Shown: positions 10,166 to 22,067 of the stretch, piece by piece | How positions within the stretch are numbered: position 1 is the first letter of the stretch | Layout: each line of letters opens with the position of its first letter | Assembly (NCBI GenBank): GCA_039621445.1 | Contig: CP154957.1 | Location: forward strand, 13,632,947 to 13,696,946 | Direction: 5' to 3' | DNA: 64,000 nt | Origin: Euglena gracilis | Taxonomy: Eukaryota > Euglenida > Euglenophyceae > Euglenales | The notes under the pieces: model-generated | Databases searched by the model: none | What the model saw: only the letters and a program-made list of their open reading frames with translations | Told to the model about the DNA's origin: nothing | Program-made: the position numbers and the translations under genes

Positions 10166-11735
10166 GCAAATGCCTGGAAGGGATCTAGATGCCTTGAGAA
10201 ATGCCCCAAAACCATATGCACCACCAGAAAGGGAATCGCAGCTGCATTGCAAGGAAGGGGACCAAAGAAAACCCGCACAAGCAAGGAGATAAAAAAACGA
10301 AAACAGGAAAAAAGTTTTCTGATGACAAACATGGCCCCGAAAGCTCTGGGAATTGAAAAAATAGGATGGGGGGTAAACCCCAACAACAAACACATCCCTC
10401 CCCTCCCCTTTGACCAATTTTGGCTGCCAAAAGAAGAAATTATTGGGAATATTAAAACATCACAGATGAAATTGGGTCAGAGTAAATATTAAACAGTATT
10501 TTTTGCAAAAAAAATAGTCAGAAATGAAAAAGGTGCTGGGAGTTTGTTGAGGCGGTTTTTTGGGTCAATTTTTGATTTTGAGAATTTTGCCCAAATCACA
10601 AATACCCAACCCAGCCTCTGGCGGCGGCGAATGAGGGTTGTGGAGGAGAGGACAAAAAACCTCACCACCAAAATTTTTTTTTCACTCTTTGCAACATCAT
10701 TGTTTGCAAAACGGAGGAGCTGGACCAAAAGTTCAGATAACCAAAACTTTGGTGTCAGGGAAGAGAATGGGTCCAAAATGCAGAATATTCAGTCAACGAT
10801 GTCAAAAAATACTTTCCATCAGATCTCTGAAAATCGCCAAAAAAAACAAAACATTTTTTGCACACAATCTTTGCCAAAATCAGAACACACACAATGTTCT
10901 TTTTTGCATTTGTGTTTTTTTCTGCTGAGATGAGCTTTTAGAAAGGCGTACTGATTTGTGGCTTGGCAATGGCTTGCCCACAAAATTTTTTTTCAGACAC
11001 ATGCCTTTCAAAATGAAAAAAAAACAAATCATATACCCTGGATCATGATTTCGGGTTGAAGGTGGGGGGGATGTGACACGCACGCTCAAAAAGTACGGTG
11101 CGAAACCCCCCAAAATCTGTCTCTCCATTTTTCATCCGGCAAGGATCCTCAATTTTTTTTGATAAATGGAGAGTGACACATGCAATTCAAGAAGGAAGAT
11201 GAGGACAGAGAAGAACGATTCCGAGATTGATGCCAGCAATGGTGAGGGGGACGAAAGGTGTTGCCGAACCGCAGCGATCATTTTCATGTGCGCCTCAAAA
11301 TGCAATTGCAAATGCCAGCAAACCAGATCCAAAAAGCAAAGGGCTGGGGCCAAGCACATCATCGCACGCATTGAGAAGCTGAACACTGGGGGGAAGGGCG
11401 GTGGAGTGCCCCCTCAGTGAGCCTCTCCAATGCCCTCACTCAAGGTTTGAGACACAGGCTCAATGGTCTGCAGCAACAGAGGTCTCCCATTTTGCCAAAG
11501 TCTCAGCAATCTTTTTGGTTTGCAGCCAGCTTTAAAGATATCTTTCTCTCGAAGCATTTGTTCTCGCGTATTTTATGAGATTTTTCCGTTCGGTTGCTAT
11601 GCTTTATCTAAGTACCCAACACCGTGGTTCTTCCCATATTTTCCGGTGCCTAAACAGGGGGGACCTGATAGGATCGCAATTTGTCGATAAACGATCCTCA
11701 CCCGCACCTTTTTTGCGAGGTGGACCAGTCGTCGG
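10166..11735. other. No gene recognised
   Basis: This is AT-rich, largely unique-looking sequence with short A and T runs. Frames up to about 130 codons exist on both strands, but none shows a family motif, a steady composition or a splice pattern that I trust. Confidence 0.4.
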
Positions 11736-11925
11736 GCAATTTTCTGTTAACCCCCCCCCCCAAATACCCCCCCCCCCCCGGTGTGTTATTTGGCCACCCG
11801 AACTGGGGGCCCCAGGGGGGGGTGTTATTCTTACATGGAAAACCAAAGGAAAACAGGGGGGGGTGTTATTTGGGCGCTTGAAATCGGCCGCGGAGGGGGG
11901 GTGTTATTTGGGGGGGTTTATTTGA
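11736..11925. repeat. G/C-tract repeat with GTTATTTGGG motif
   Basis: Several G7-G8 or C10 runs each adjoin GTGTTATT(T)GGG. The motif also occurs, as CCCCGTTATT, around 13312-13640. It is a dispersed low-complexity repeat with no coding signal. Confidence 0.45.
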
Positions 11926-12044
11926 TTGATTCTATTTTAGCAGGCAATTTGTAATGGTGATAAGGTTGGCTGGATCGGCAGGTATGCGTGGGGGGGCTGC
12001 TATGGGCAAGCACCAGGGTTCGATAAAAGGAGCAGATTTGTAGT

Positions 12045-12480
12045 TAGTGCAACAGGAAAAAATGTTTCTGTGCGCCGCGACCACTGCAGAAAGAATTTTG
12101 TGTAACCGGCACGCCGCGGAAGAAAATTTGCTGTGCGCCGCAACCACCGCGACAATTTTTAAGGGCAATTTTCAAAAAAATTTGTGTGCTTCATATACCT
12201 TCTGCAGGCTTCTTGTTATTGCAGGGCGCTGCACTGCTACTAAAATAAGCACCTCGTGCACCGTGTCAAAAAAATTGCGTGTGCCGTGACCACTGCGGCA
12301 AAATTTCCTTGCACTGCCACCACTGCGGCATATTTTTTGTTTGTGCCACGACGGCCGCAGGAAAAATATTTCTTTGCGCCGCGACTGCCACGGAAAATTT
12401 TTCTTGCGTACCCCTCATTTCTGTTTTAACAGAATTCCTATTGCCGTGTGGCACACTTGTTATTATTATTTTATTATACG
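12045..12480 (+). repeat. Degenerate GCCGC-GACCACTGC repeats and a dispersed unit with microsatellite tail
   Basis: From 12060 to 12400 a loose unit of roughly 35-45 bases, built on TGCGCCGCGACCACTGC plus A/T runs, recurs several times. At 12407-12480 it is followed by a unit starting GCGTACCCCTCATTTCTG. That unit contains the palindrome TTCTGTTTTAACAGAA and ends in TTATTATTATT. The latter unit recurs at 14007-14095. Confidence 0.5.
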
Positions 12481-13270
12481 CTTATTGTTTCTATTTGGGG
12501 GGTGGTTCACACCGGTAGGTATAGGTACGCTGTTCCGCCAGGGTTCGGGACCTAGTTTATTCAGAGTGGCCAAACCCCAAACGGGGGGGGGGCGTAGGTA
12601 TCGGAGTTTCGGTCCGACCGTCCCAGTAGGAGCCGCCACAGGCCAAAAATAGGGGACTCCTAAGTATTACTGCTATTAACACTACTACTACAAATGACAA
12701 TAAAAAATTTTTCCCGGGATATGACAGTCAGTCGACTGATCTGAAGTGAAACTCTCCACAGGACAGGGGGTCCTTCCGTTGGATGGCATGGGTCCCGGGT
12801 CGCGACTGCACACGTAGGTGGGTACAATTGGGGGTTGGACCCCAAATTTGACGATTGATGTGTTTTCGCGGCCTTGCAGCCCATGTGTAGAGGGTCAAAA
12901 AATCGATTTTTGAAATTTGCCCAAAACCGATGGGGAACTGCACGGACCCACCCGGGGAACCAAACCAACCATAGGGAGGAGCGGGGGTCCATAGGGGGGG
13001 GTCACTCCACTTTTCGAAAAACCAGTCAGTCACTACCCCTCCCCAGGGCGGTCCTCAAGGGACAGGAAAGTTTTTTTTTTTAATTCCTTAAGGACCACCC
13101 CCCATTCAGCCAAAGGGCCGGCTAAGGACTTGAACGGGGGCAAAAAATAAAAAGTCGAAAAACACAGTTTTTAATCATTTGGGTGGATGGATGATGATCC
13201 AAGGGTGCCAGGAATCAATTTTTTCCCCTGATGTCGACCTGTTCTCGCTGAAAAATGCCAAAATTTCCTG
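12481..13270. other. No gene recognised
   Basis: This is mixed sequence with G-runs at 12495, 12585 and 12990 and an A-run near 13070. No open frame here has recognisable content. Confidence 0.35.
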
Positions 13271-13960
13271 CCCATTTTCCTGTAACCCCCCCCCCCCCAA
13301 ACTAACGGGCGGGGTGCCCCGTTATTGGCACCATCTTTTTGACCTTCCCCCCTGCCCCGTTATTTGGGCACTACCTGCCATCATCAAACGTTGGATCCCG
13401 CCCCGAATTTTACTACAAATGGACCCCCTTGGGGGGATTACTGGTAAATCCCTGCCATACACACAAATATGCATGCATGTTTGTATACATATGTATATGT
13501 ATGTACTCGCGGCAGGCAAGAATTGTGGAATATTTTCGTCCTCACTAACCTCTTGGACCAAAAAATCTGAGGGTGCCCCGTTATTGGAACCATCTTTTTC
13601 GGCCTTCCCCCGCCCCGTTATTCGGGCACTGCCCACTCAAAGGGCACTGCCCCGTTATTTGGGGGGGGTTATATTTTTCACTGAAGAATGTGCTGGGAAA
13701 ACGGAGTTTTTTTTTGCTTAAGGACCGCCCTGCCCCTCCCCCCCCCCCGGGGGGGTCGGCCACTCTGGTATCCAAAGGAAATTTCACCAAAAAACATGCA
13801 AAAAAAGGCTAAAAAACTTTCCAGTGCCTTCGGCGCCGGGTCACTTTAGTAGTTTTTTGCCAACCACCCCCCGGGGGGAGGGGGTCCGGGCCAAAGACCA
13901 GTCAGTCATTCCGAAAAAACCAGTCACCCACCCCCCGGAGGGGGGGGGTCGGCCAGTGCT
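13271..13960. repeat. Duplicated CCCCGTTATT repeat and flanking G/C tracts
   Basis: A segment starting TGCCCCGTTATTGG, followed by ACCATCTTTTT and a cytosine-rich stretch, occurs at 13312-13376 and again at 13573-13635. G/C-tract units with CTTCGGCGCCGGG near 13825 follow. There is no gene. Confidence 0.45.
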
Positions 13961-14006
13961 TAAGCAATTGTCTGTCCTGGACCCACCCCTCGAATAGAAA
14001 TAATAA

Positions 14007-14290
14007 GCGTACCCCTTCATTTCTGTTTTAACAGAAACACCCTCTGCCGTATGGCACGCTTGTTGTTGTTGTTTTTATTATTAATATTATTATATTTATA
14101 TATTATATATTATATAACATACTTATTAATATTATATTATTATTATCTGTTAAGATTATATGAACATAATATATTCGTATAATATTAACGGCATATAATG
14201 TTAATAATATATTATTACATATAATATAATCATGTACAAAATGTATAATTATATATACACACATATACATATATATGCAGCCCATATAAA
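14007..14290 (+). repeat. Second copy of the GCGTACCCC unit and AT-rich microsatellite
   Basis: The first 90 bases repeat the unit at 12407, including TTCTGTTTTAACAGAA and the GTATGGCACGCTTGTT tail. They run into TTATTATTAATATT microsatellite and then an almost pure TA/AAT stretch to about 14280. Open frames here are products of composition. Confidence 0.7.
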
Positions 14291-15240
14291 TTGTGCACAT
14301 AAATGCTACCACTCCGGAGCTGCCTCAAAATATTTTTTTTTTGGGAAACAGGGTAGGGGCAGGGGAAACAGGCAGGGCTGTTTTCTGGCTTATAAGTTTT
14401 GCTCTTATTTTAAAGTGCTGCGAGCTCAGTGTTGCATGGTTTTGGGCCCACCGAACAACTGCATTTTGTCACCCCCCCCCATCCCTGGCACAAGACGTCC
14501 CCCCAACCAGGGTTTGATACAAGGAGGAGGTACAGGGGTCAGGAGGGGGGGGGGGCCCTCCTATTTCCCCCCCCCCCCTTGTCGTATGACCACCCCACTA
14601 TAACGGCCACCCCCCGGTTGCAGGTTGCAGGTTAGGGAGGTCTAACGACCGACCCCCCCCCCCCGGTCGCAGGTTGCAGGTCAGGACCAAAAAAGAGGCT
14701 GGTTTTTTGAGATTGTATGAAGATGCATCCATGTATGCCGTCTTTTTCCAGGCATTTTCCATGTTCCCCACTGGAGCTCATGGTTTGCACACCCGTAGCG
14801 ATGGCTCGAAAGCCTCTTCGTTTGTACAAGGTCCTTCGGTGCACCCACTGACGACACTTCAGGTTCCCGCTGGCATCGGTCAATATTGTGAACAACCACC
14901 CACATTATAACGACCACCCCCCGGTCGCAGGTTGCAGGTACCCGGTCGTACGACAAGGGGGGGGGAGGTAACCCCTGTCCAACATCCTGGACCAGCGGGT
15001 GGTCCGGACCCCCCCCGTCAAGGGTCCACACCGACCCCGGGCGAACCCGGGACCCCCCTCAAAATGTCAAAGTTTTCCTTCTGGCGCTTTGGGCAACAAA
15101 TTTTTTGGCATTTTGACAAGTTTTTGCCCCAAAAGTGCCCCAAAGGGTGATTTGGGGAGGGGCGCATTTTTTTTTTCAGCATTTGGTTGGGCCGAAAACC
15201 GATCACCCAGATTGCCATTGTACAAGAGGTCACCTGTCAT
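14291..15240. repeat. Cluster of G/C-tract repeats
   Basis: Repeated blocks of CCCCCGGTCGCAGGTTGCAGG (split by G/C runs) occur at about 14610, 14665 and 14920. A unit at 15003-15225, with GGCGCTTTGGGC and a GGGCCGAAAACCGATCACCC stretch, resembles the unit at 27600-27760. No coding sequence was recognised. A short non-repetitive stretch at 14735-14895 could be an exon, but I cannot identify it. Confidence 0.4.
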
Positions 15241-17215
15241 TGCTTTTGGTTATTCTCATTTTCGAGATGAATTGTAAAAATGCATTTCTTTGCTCCTCAA
15301 TCAAGTCCACATTTTTTTTAGGAATTTTGTTGCATTTTTTTTGTGCATTGTGTTCTTTGATGGTCCTCGTTAGACCCCCATATTTTCCGGCAAAAAAAAT
15401 GCAAGGGTTGCATTGAAGCAAAGCTGTGGGAAGTCATGAAGGTTTCTTTATTCCGCAATCAAACCCTGCTTTTGTCTCACTGTGGTATGGGTAGCTGGAG
15501 ACTGCCCATACTCCCACTCGATTCGCCACCCTGGACGCCATTAACTTGGAGGGCTGGCCTGCATTGCTGTGAGTGCAGTTTGGGTTGGGATTGGGAGGTT
15601 ATTTTTCTCTTCAACTTTTTTTTGAAGAAAATGGATTTCGCATTTCTGTTACTTGACAGGTGGAAGCTTTTGGATTGGGCCGTTGCTTGTATTTCTCGTG
15701 AGGAAGCATTGCAAGTTGAGAAGCTTGTTAAAATATTGTTAAAATATTGTTAAAATATTGTAGATTTGTAAATGATTGTGAAAGATTGTTAAAATATTTT
15801 ATCAGGCAATCAGAATCAATCACCCAAAAAATTCTCTACAACCCAGTGCAAAGCAAAGAAAAAGTCATGATTTGTCAGTCAAGGCAAAGAATCTGTATAT
15901 GCACATAAAATCCGTCTCTCTCTGAGATGAAGTTTTGGCCTCTTCACATCCAGACATATGGCATATTCCATACCCAAACACTACTGGGGGGAAAAAACAG
16001 CATTCAGCTGGGTGATAACCCAGGTTTTTTCCATTGCATTTTTTTGGAAGGATTTTCTACCAACTTTCAGGACTCTGCTGGATGTTTTCGTTTTCACGTG
16101 CAAGGCACTCCCATCAGATCCCTGTCGCACGGATTTGACACTCAGCAGTCACCAGCAGGGAGGAATTCTGACCTTACTTATTGACATCCACCTGCTCGCT
16201 TACCCACCGCTGGCCTGGAATCTTTGCTGGCACCAGGGAGAAGCCTGAGGCAACAAACCACATCCCAATGGAGGGGTGCTCGCCTCCCTTGCATTTTGCA
16301 TCAGACAGCACACCAGTTAGGTTTGGCCCCCGTTGTTATGTTTTCTGTGGAATGGAATGTTGTTCTATCCTTTTGAACCTCAATTTGCTGAGATGTATCA
16401 GTTGACACAAGGCAATGAGGAGTCCAGAAGCAAATAGTTCCCACCAGGGAAAGAGGGAAATGAAATGAGTTCAATGAAATCAAGGAATGATGCCCAAAAG
16501 ACAAATTGCTGTCTGGCCTCTGTTTGGCAAGGTGCCCTCTTACCCTTTTAAGCTGCACAAAGTTGGTCACAACAATTTGGATTGTACATTTGTCCCATAC
16601 ACTGTTGCATATTACATGGGCATTTTCACAGGCCATGGGTTCCTGTGGAAAGCCCAAATGTTGAAAATGTATATTTGAGATGCAAGCTCGAGGCTGGAAG
16701 CTTCTGTACAATCTGTAACATATGTTGTACTTACGGACTGGAAGACAGCATTTTTTTGCTGGCCAAATCCATATTGGGAAGATACCAGCCAACCAAAAAA
16801 TAGTCAAAAACATCCAAGGCTGCAAAAAAATGCAATTTTGTGACTTTTTTTCATTTTTGTGGAAAAGATTTTTTGGCAGAAATGATCCAGACGTCGCCAA
16901 AAATGATTGAGAATATGCATTCAAAAAACTTTTGAGCAAAACCTCGTGGGGTTTTTTTTTGTTCAAAAACATTGTTAAAATTGAAAAAAGCAACAAAAAC
17001 AGCGTCCAAAAAAAAAACAAGCTGCCAATTATGAGCGACCGGAGATGGTAACAGGGCCACAAAACCTCCAGGGGGAACACACGGCTGGCCGATGGCTGGC
17101 CCACGGCATGACGCAAGCGGGTTGTGAGTAGCAAATTTTGAGTAGCAAATGCCCAATTGGGTGTTTTTTTTTTAATAAAAAAAAACGCCAACTACGGGGC
17201 CGGTGAGCTCTTGCC
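15241..17215. other. No gene recognised
   Basis: This is AT-rich, mostly unique-looking DNA. A 296-codon frame runs on the minus strand at 16301-17191, and a 105-codon frame runs on the plus strand at 15436-15753. Neither has a domain I recognise. The long one owes its length to scarce stop codons in A/T runs, for example KKKTP and FFFWTLFLLLF. A triplicated TTAAAATATTG occurs near 15730. Confidence 0.35.
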
Positions 17216-17343
17216 CCCCCAGGGTTCGATATAAGGAGGGCGTACATGGTTTAGGTGGGGGGGTGTCCCCCCCACCATCCCCCCCCACCCTCCTGGCCCG
17301 CAGGGGGGGGTCCGGACCACCCCCCCCACCTGCAAGGGGGAAC

Positions 17344-18621
17344 TTCATCTGGGGCGATCCAACAAGTCTGCGGTGTTAATCCATCCAACCGAACTTCATC
17401 TGGGGCCGTCCAACAAGTCGACCATTCGGGCTCCGCACTGCGAGATGGTGAGGTCCTGCTTTCCTTGCCGGCTGTTCTGTTCTGGTGTGTTTGTGCGTGC
17501 GCGGGGGTACTGCTTTTTGTTGCCGGAGTTGGCTGACTCCTATTTCTGCCCTTCGACCTCAAGGAGAAAGAATATCACCATCTCTTGTGCTTCGCCCTCT
17601 TGGTCCCTTCCTCCCCCTTCCTCTGTCGTGGGAGTCCGATTTGGTGTTTGACCGACCGAACTTCATCTGGGGCCGTCAAACAAGTCTGTGGTGTTCATCC
17701 AACCGAACTTCATCTGGGGCGATACAACCAGTCTGCGGTGTTCATCCATCCAACCGAACTTCATCTGGGGCCGTCCAAAAAGCCTTTGGTGTTCGACCAA
17801 CCGAACTTCATCTGGGGCCGTCCAACAAGTCAGTGGTGTTCATCCAACCGAACATCTTCTGGGGCCGTCCAACAAGTCTGTGGTGTTAATCCAACCGAAC
17901 TTCAACTGGGATCATCCAACAAGACTGTGGTGTTCATCCAACCGAACTTCATCTGGGGCGATCCAACATCTCTGTGGTGTTCATGCAACCGAACTTCATC
18001 TGGGGCGATGCAACCAGTCTGCGGTGTTCATCCATCCAACCGAACTTCATCTGGCGCCGTCCAAAAAGCCTTTGGTGTTCGACCAACCGAACTTCATCTG
18101 GGGCCGTCCAACAAGTCAGTGGTGTTCATCCAACCGAACGTCTTCTGGGGCCGTCCAACAAGTCTGTGGTGTTAATCCAACCGAACTTCAACTGGGATCA
18201 TCCAACAAGACTGTGGTGTTCATCCAACCGAACTTCATCTGGGGCGATCCAACATCTCTGTGGTGTACATCCAACCGAACTTTATCTGGGGTCTCCCAAC
18301 AAGTCTGTGGTGTTCATCCAACCGCACTTCATCTGGGGCGATCCAACAACTCTGTGGTGTTCGACCAACCGAGCTTCTTCTGGGGCCGTCCAACAAGTCA
18401 GTGGTGTTCATCCAACCGTACATCTCTTGGGGCCGTCCATCAAGTCTGTGGTGTTCATCCAACCGAACTTTTTCTGGGGCTGTCCAACAAGTCTGTGGTT
18501 TTCATCCAACCGACCTTCATCTGGGGACGTCCAACAAGTCTGTGGTGTTCATCCAACCGTGCATCTCTTGGGGCCGTCCATCAAGTCTGTAGTGTTCATC
18601 CAACCGAACTATTTCTGGGGC
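17344..18621 (+). repeat. 47-bp tandem repeat array, left part
   Basis: About 22 units of a 47-bp monomer are present (key parts CCAACCGAACTTCATCTGG, GGCCGTCCAACAAGTC and TGTGGTGTTCAT), with occasional 4-base insertions. A block of six monomers starting near 17703 is repeated almost exactly 286 bp later (near 17989), giving a higher-order repeat. Because 47 is not a multiple of three, each frame cycles through all three translations of the monomer, and none contains a stop. Frames of 200-400 codons are therefore expected from the array alone. It is interrupted by a mini-DIRS insertion and resumes at 27102. Confidence 0.9.
17420..17639 (+). mobile_element. 220-bp internally deleted DIRS-type element
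   Basis: The segment consists of about 150 bases matching the left end of DIRS element 1 (starting GACCATTCGGGCTCCGC) joined to its right-terminal bases (ending GTGGGAGTCCGA). It sits inside one 47-bp monomer. Removing it restores the monomer (CAACAAGTC next to TTTGGTGTTT) with no target-site duplication. That is how DIRS elements insert, so this is probably a non-autonomous deletion derivative moved by a full-length copy. Confidence 0.85.
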
Positions 18622-18854
18622 TGGAAGACGGCCGAGGAGGCACTGCCGGGGGACCTGGAGAGGATATGGACACAGGTACAGTCTGGGGACTTACGGTTGG
18701 ACGTACGAAGTTTGCTGGAACAGATACCCACCTGGAAGACCCTGAAGCCCAAAGCGGAGGAAAACAACCACCGTCAAGACGGTAAGAGTGGGTATGACCG
18801 CACCCTGCGTGCAGTCCAGCAGAAGTTCTTGAATGTACTGCGTATCTTGGCAGC
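18622..18854 (+). pseudogene. 5' part of DIRS element 2 gag-like ORF
   Basis: The translation reads WKTAEEALPGDLERIWTQVQ and later TLRAVQQKFLNVLRILAA, up to the insertion point of element 1. Its continuation at 23386 (VHCTLQGAPEDVLGLSQQ) keeps frame exactly. A homologous stretch, VQQLVLNAMRLLATFHP, occurs on the minus strand in DIRS element 3 near 30340. The homology supports a conserved gag-like protein of unknown fold. Confidence 0.8.
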
Positions 18855-18978
18855 GACCATTCGGGCTCCGCACTGCGAGATGGTGAGGTCCTGCTTTCCT
18901 TGCCGGCTGTTCTGTTCTGGTGTGTTTGTGCGTGCGCGGGGGGGCTTCTTACTGCTTTTTGTTGCCGGAGTTGGCTGG
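18855..18978 (+). repeat. Left inverted terminal repeat of DIRS element 1
   Basis: A 23-base unique extension (starting GACCATTCGGGC) is followed by the inverted repeat proper from 18878 (AGATGGTGAGGTCC...). The repeat is complementary to 23230-23328, and the match fades out after TTGCCGGAGTTGGC. Confidence 0.9.
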
Positions 18979-19130
18979 TTCTTAATTCTGCCCTTCGACC
19001 TCAAGGAGAAAGACTTTCAACTCAACGAGTTCAACAACGTTCACCACATCGACCAATCAATACAGCGGAGGAAGAACAATTCAAGACCATATAGAAAGGC
19101 GGAGGAAGAAAGTTTTGATTTCCATGAAAG

Positions 19131-22067
19131 ATGCAACATACCTGGTGTCCAGCGGCCCAGCGGAGCAAGAAAGAACCCCGGCAAAGGCTGCAGAAGCTGA
19201 AGAAGATGGAGTTCCAGCAGGCGCCAGAGCAACCAACATGGAACAAGCGACACTGCAAGGAATTTCAAAGAAAGAATCTGAGACGGAGAAGAGGAGAGGA
19301 GCAGCAGGCGCTGGAGACGATGACGGAGCAGCAGCAGAACACCAGTCCGTGGCCGTCGCAACCCCCCCTCTTTCCAATCTCCCAGAAAAAGTTCGAATCC
19401 AACAGCTCAACGACGGCCATGGACCCTGGACAACTGTGGTCAGGAGGACAAGAAGACAGAAGGGAAATACCATCACAGGTCCAACAGACTCCCCCCCTTC
19501 TTCTACGTCCCCCCCCTTCCAGGGGGCAAAACAAGGGCTATGGCAGCCTTTCAACAAATATCAGAAATCCAAAGGAGTCAAGTCATCATGGCTATGGCAG
19601 CCGTCATCCAGAAGGACCCGGGGTCCAGAATCAAGGCTATGGCAGCCATTATTCAAGAGGGCAGTGGGCCCAGGGGCAAGGCTATGGCAGCCAGTTGGAA
19701 AGAGCCCATTGGGGACAGGTATGTCCAACTTTCCCCACAACATTTTCCAACACAAACCCCCCAGGTGCAGCAAGACAATGCCAAAAACAGGCCATGGTGG
19801 CCTATATGGGGAATCCAGAAGGACAGAGAAGTCCTGGAGAAAAGGCCAATGGAGGCCAAGCAGGCCTGAGTGCCACTGGAGGCCAAAGGGCCCTGAAGGC
19901 AAATGGTGGCCAATACCATCCAGACCATCCACAACACATCAGCCCTTGGGGGGGAGGCCCAAGATTGGCTCAGGCAGGCCCCCCCCAGAAGATAATCAGC
20001 CCAGCATTATATGTACCACCCCACCACAGACACAGACCTTCCCCCATTATTCAAAAACAGGGGGAAAGCCTGTCTTTGGGAAGCCCTATGGCAGGGCCAA
20101 CTGCAGCCCCAGTGATGGCAGCCAGAGGGGGCCCCAGTGATGGGGCAGCCAGGGGGAAGGACCCCAGTGATGGGGCCTGTGGAATCCCCAGACACATTAC
20201 ACCCAGGGGTGCCCCCCTACAAGGCCCTACAGGCCAGCATTCCCCATTGGGTCAAGGCAGGAGCAAGCACAGAGGTATTAAACCTGATAAGGGAAGGGGT
20301 CAGGGCAGATCTTCCCTCCCCCCTCAGATGTCCTTAAAAGTTCCCTTCAAAACTCCCCAAGAAATAATGACTGCCCAGAAAATTCTGAGGGAATACGAAT
20401 GTGCAGGGGCAACCAGGCAAATCCCCCCAGAGGAGGCAAAACATTTTGTCCCTTATTTCATCATTTCCAAAAAAGAGGGGGAAAAGACAAAATAAAGATT
20501 AATCTCAGATTGTCGACAGTTAAATCTCCACTTCACCCCCCAGAAGTTCAGATTGGAACACATGGGAAACATTTTCCCATATTTAAAAAAGGGTTGGTTC
20601 TGTGAGAAAATCGATCTGAAAGATGCTTATTTTCACCTAAAGCTGCACAGCAGCCTGGAAAAACATGTTTGCATGCAAGTGGGGGGGGAAACGTGGCAGT
20701 TTCAAGCTGCATGCTTTGGCATCAGCAGCCTGCCACAAAAGTTTATGACTCTCATGAGAGTCTGGGAAAGAAAATGGAGAAAGGAGGGAAAGGTGGTTTT
20801 CATCTACCTGGACGACATTTTGCTGTTAGCCCCCAGCAAACAGACAGCAGCCCAACATTTGTCAGAAATAAAACGAGACCTTTTACTGGCACGTTTCAGA
20901 TTAAACCTCCCCAAATCCTGTCTGGAACTAACACAGGAAATAAAGCATTTGGGCCAGTGGATCAATCTGAAAAAAGGCCAATTAGAAATTCCTCAAGAAA
21001 AGCTAAAATCCCTCAGAAAGGAGCTAGGCAAGGTGCTCACAGCACAAAAAATGAGCTGCAGGAAACTCAGTTCGATTGTGGGTCAAGTCAGAAGCTATTT
21101 AGTCTCAATGCCTTTTCTCAGAATTCTGGCAGATCAACTTTGCAAAATGGTGGACCTGCACACAAAGTGGGGTTGGGACCACACCCTAACCATTCCCCAG
21201 GGGGTCAAGGAGCAAATTGTGGAATTAAAGGCATTTTTACAGCCAGGTGTTGGCAGGGCATTTCAATCCCAGGCCTCTCAGAATCTCTTTTCAGACAGCA
21301 GCACATGGCAGTGGGGGGGGCTGGACAAGGCTTCAGGCCAAAAGGTGCAGGATTTTTGGAGGGACCTGCATGTCCTTCATATCAATCAAAAAGAATTACA
21401 AGCTGCAGTGGAAACTGTAAAAGCACTAGCCAAACCAAAGCAAACAATTGTGCTTCATGTGGACAGCCAGGTGGCTGTAAGTTATTTAACAAAGTGGGGA
21501 GGCAAAAATCCATACCTAGATTCCATCTTAAAACCCCTGCTGTATCATTGCCAAGAAAAGCAAATCAATTTGCAGGTGGTTTGGGTTCCCAAAAAGGAGC
21601 AATTGGCAGACTCCTTGACCAGAGAGCAAAAGGACCCAGGGGATTATACCCTAAACCCGAACATCTTTCACCAAATTCTTCAATTTTTCAGAATGAAAAT
21701 ATCCCCAGAGGTGGACATGTTTTGCACACCCAGCAACAAAAAATTCCCCAAGTTTGTTTGTCGATACCCCCACCACGGGGCTTTGCTGGTGGATGCCTTC
21801 AGGGCAGATTTGAGGGGCCTCCCCCAGTTTATGCAAACCCCCCCCTGGAGCATCATTCCCCAGTGGGTTCAGAGATTGATGCTAAACCCAGACCTGAAAT
21901 GTCTGTTGATCGTACCCCACTGGGCTTCAACATCATGGTGTCGCCAATTAATGTCAATCAGGCAGCCAGGCAGCAAAGATTTGTTGGTACCCCCCCCAAT
22001 GGGGTCTGTTCACCAACTGCTGGGGGGAGGGGATGCCCCCACCCAAGGTGGAATTTGGCCTGCTTGA
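19131..22067 (+). CDS. DIRS gag-like/RT/RNase H/Dam-like polyprotein with one in-frame stop
   Basis: One frame runs from a glutamine- and GYGS-rich, probably RNA-binding N-terminal region (about residues 130-200) into reverse transcriptase. The RT start (MSLKVPFKTPQEI, near 20330) is followed by a TAA at 20493-20495. That stop lies where a related copy has CAT, so it is probably a mutation. The frame then continues with IDLKDAYFHL, the catalytic YLDD at residue 559, and an RNase H region with DSSTWQWGG and HVDSQVAVSYL. The last part is the Dam-like module of DIRS elements, VDMFCTPSNKKFPKF...TPPWSIIP. There the usual NPPW is TPPW, so the methyltransferase motif has lost its asparagine. An overlapping frame at 19115-20140 is also open and could instead be the true gag. 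Confidence 0.85.

Noticed and set aside
16301-17191. 296-codon minus-strand ORF as a gene
   Set aside because: There is no recognisable domain, and hydrophobic/lysine runs come from T and A tracts. The start is not convincing and flanking splice signals are absent. I kept it only as a remark.
17344-18621. CRISPR-like array
   Set aside because: The 47-bp units are contiguous with no unique spacers, the DNA is eukaryotic and there are no cas genes.
17688-19200. Long plus-strand ORFs of 365 and 408 codons over the 47-bp array
   Set aside because: They are translations of the tandem repeat and run through a DIRS terminal repeat. All three frames are equally open, so there is no sign of a protein gene.
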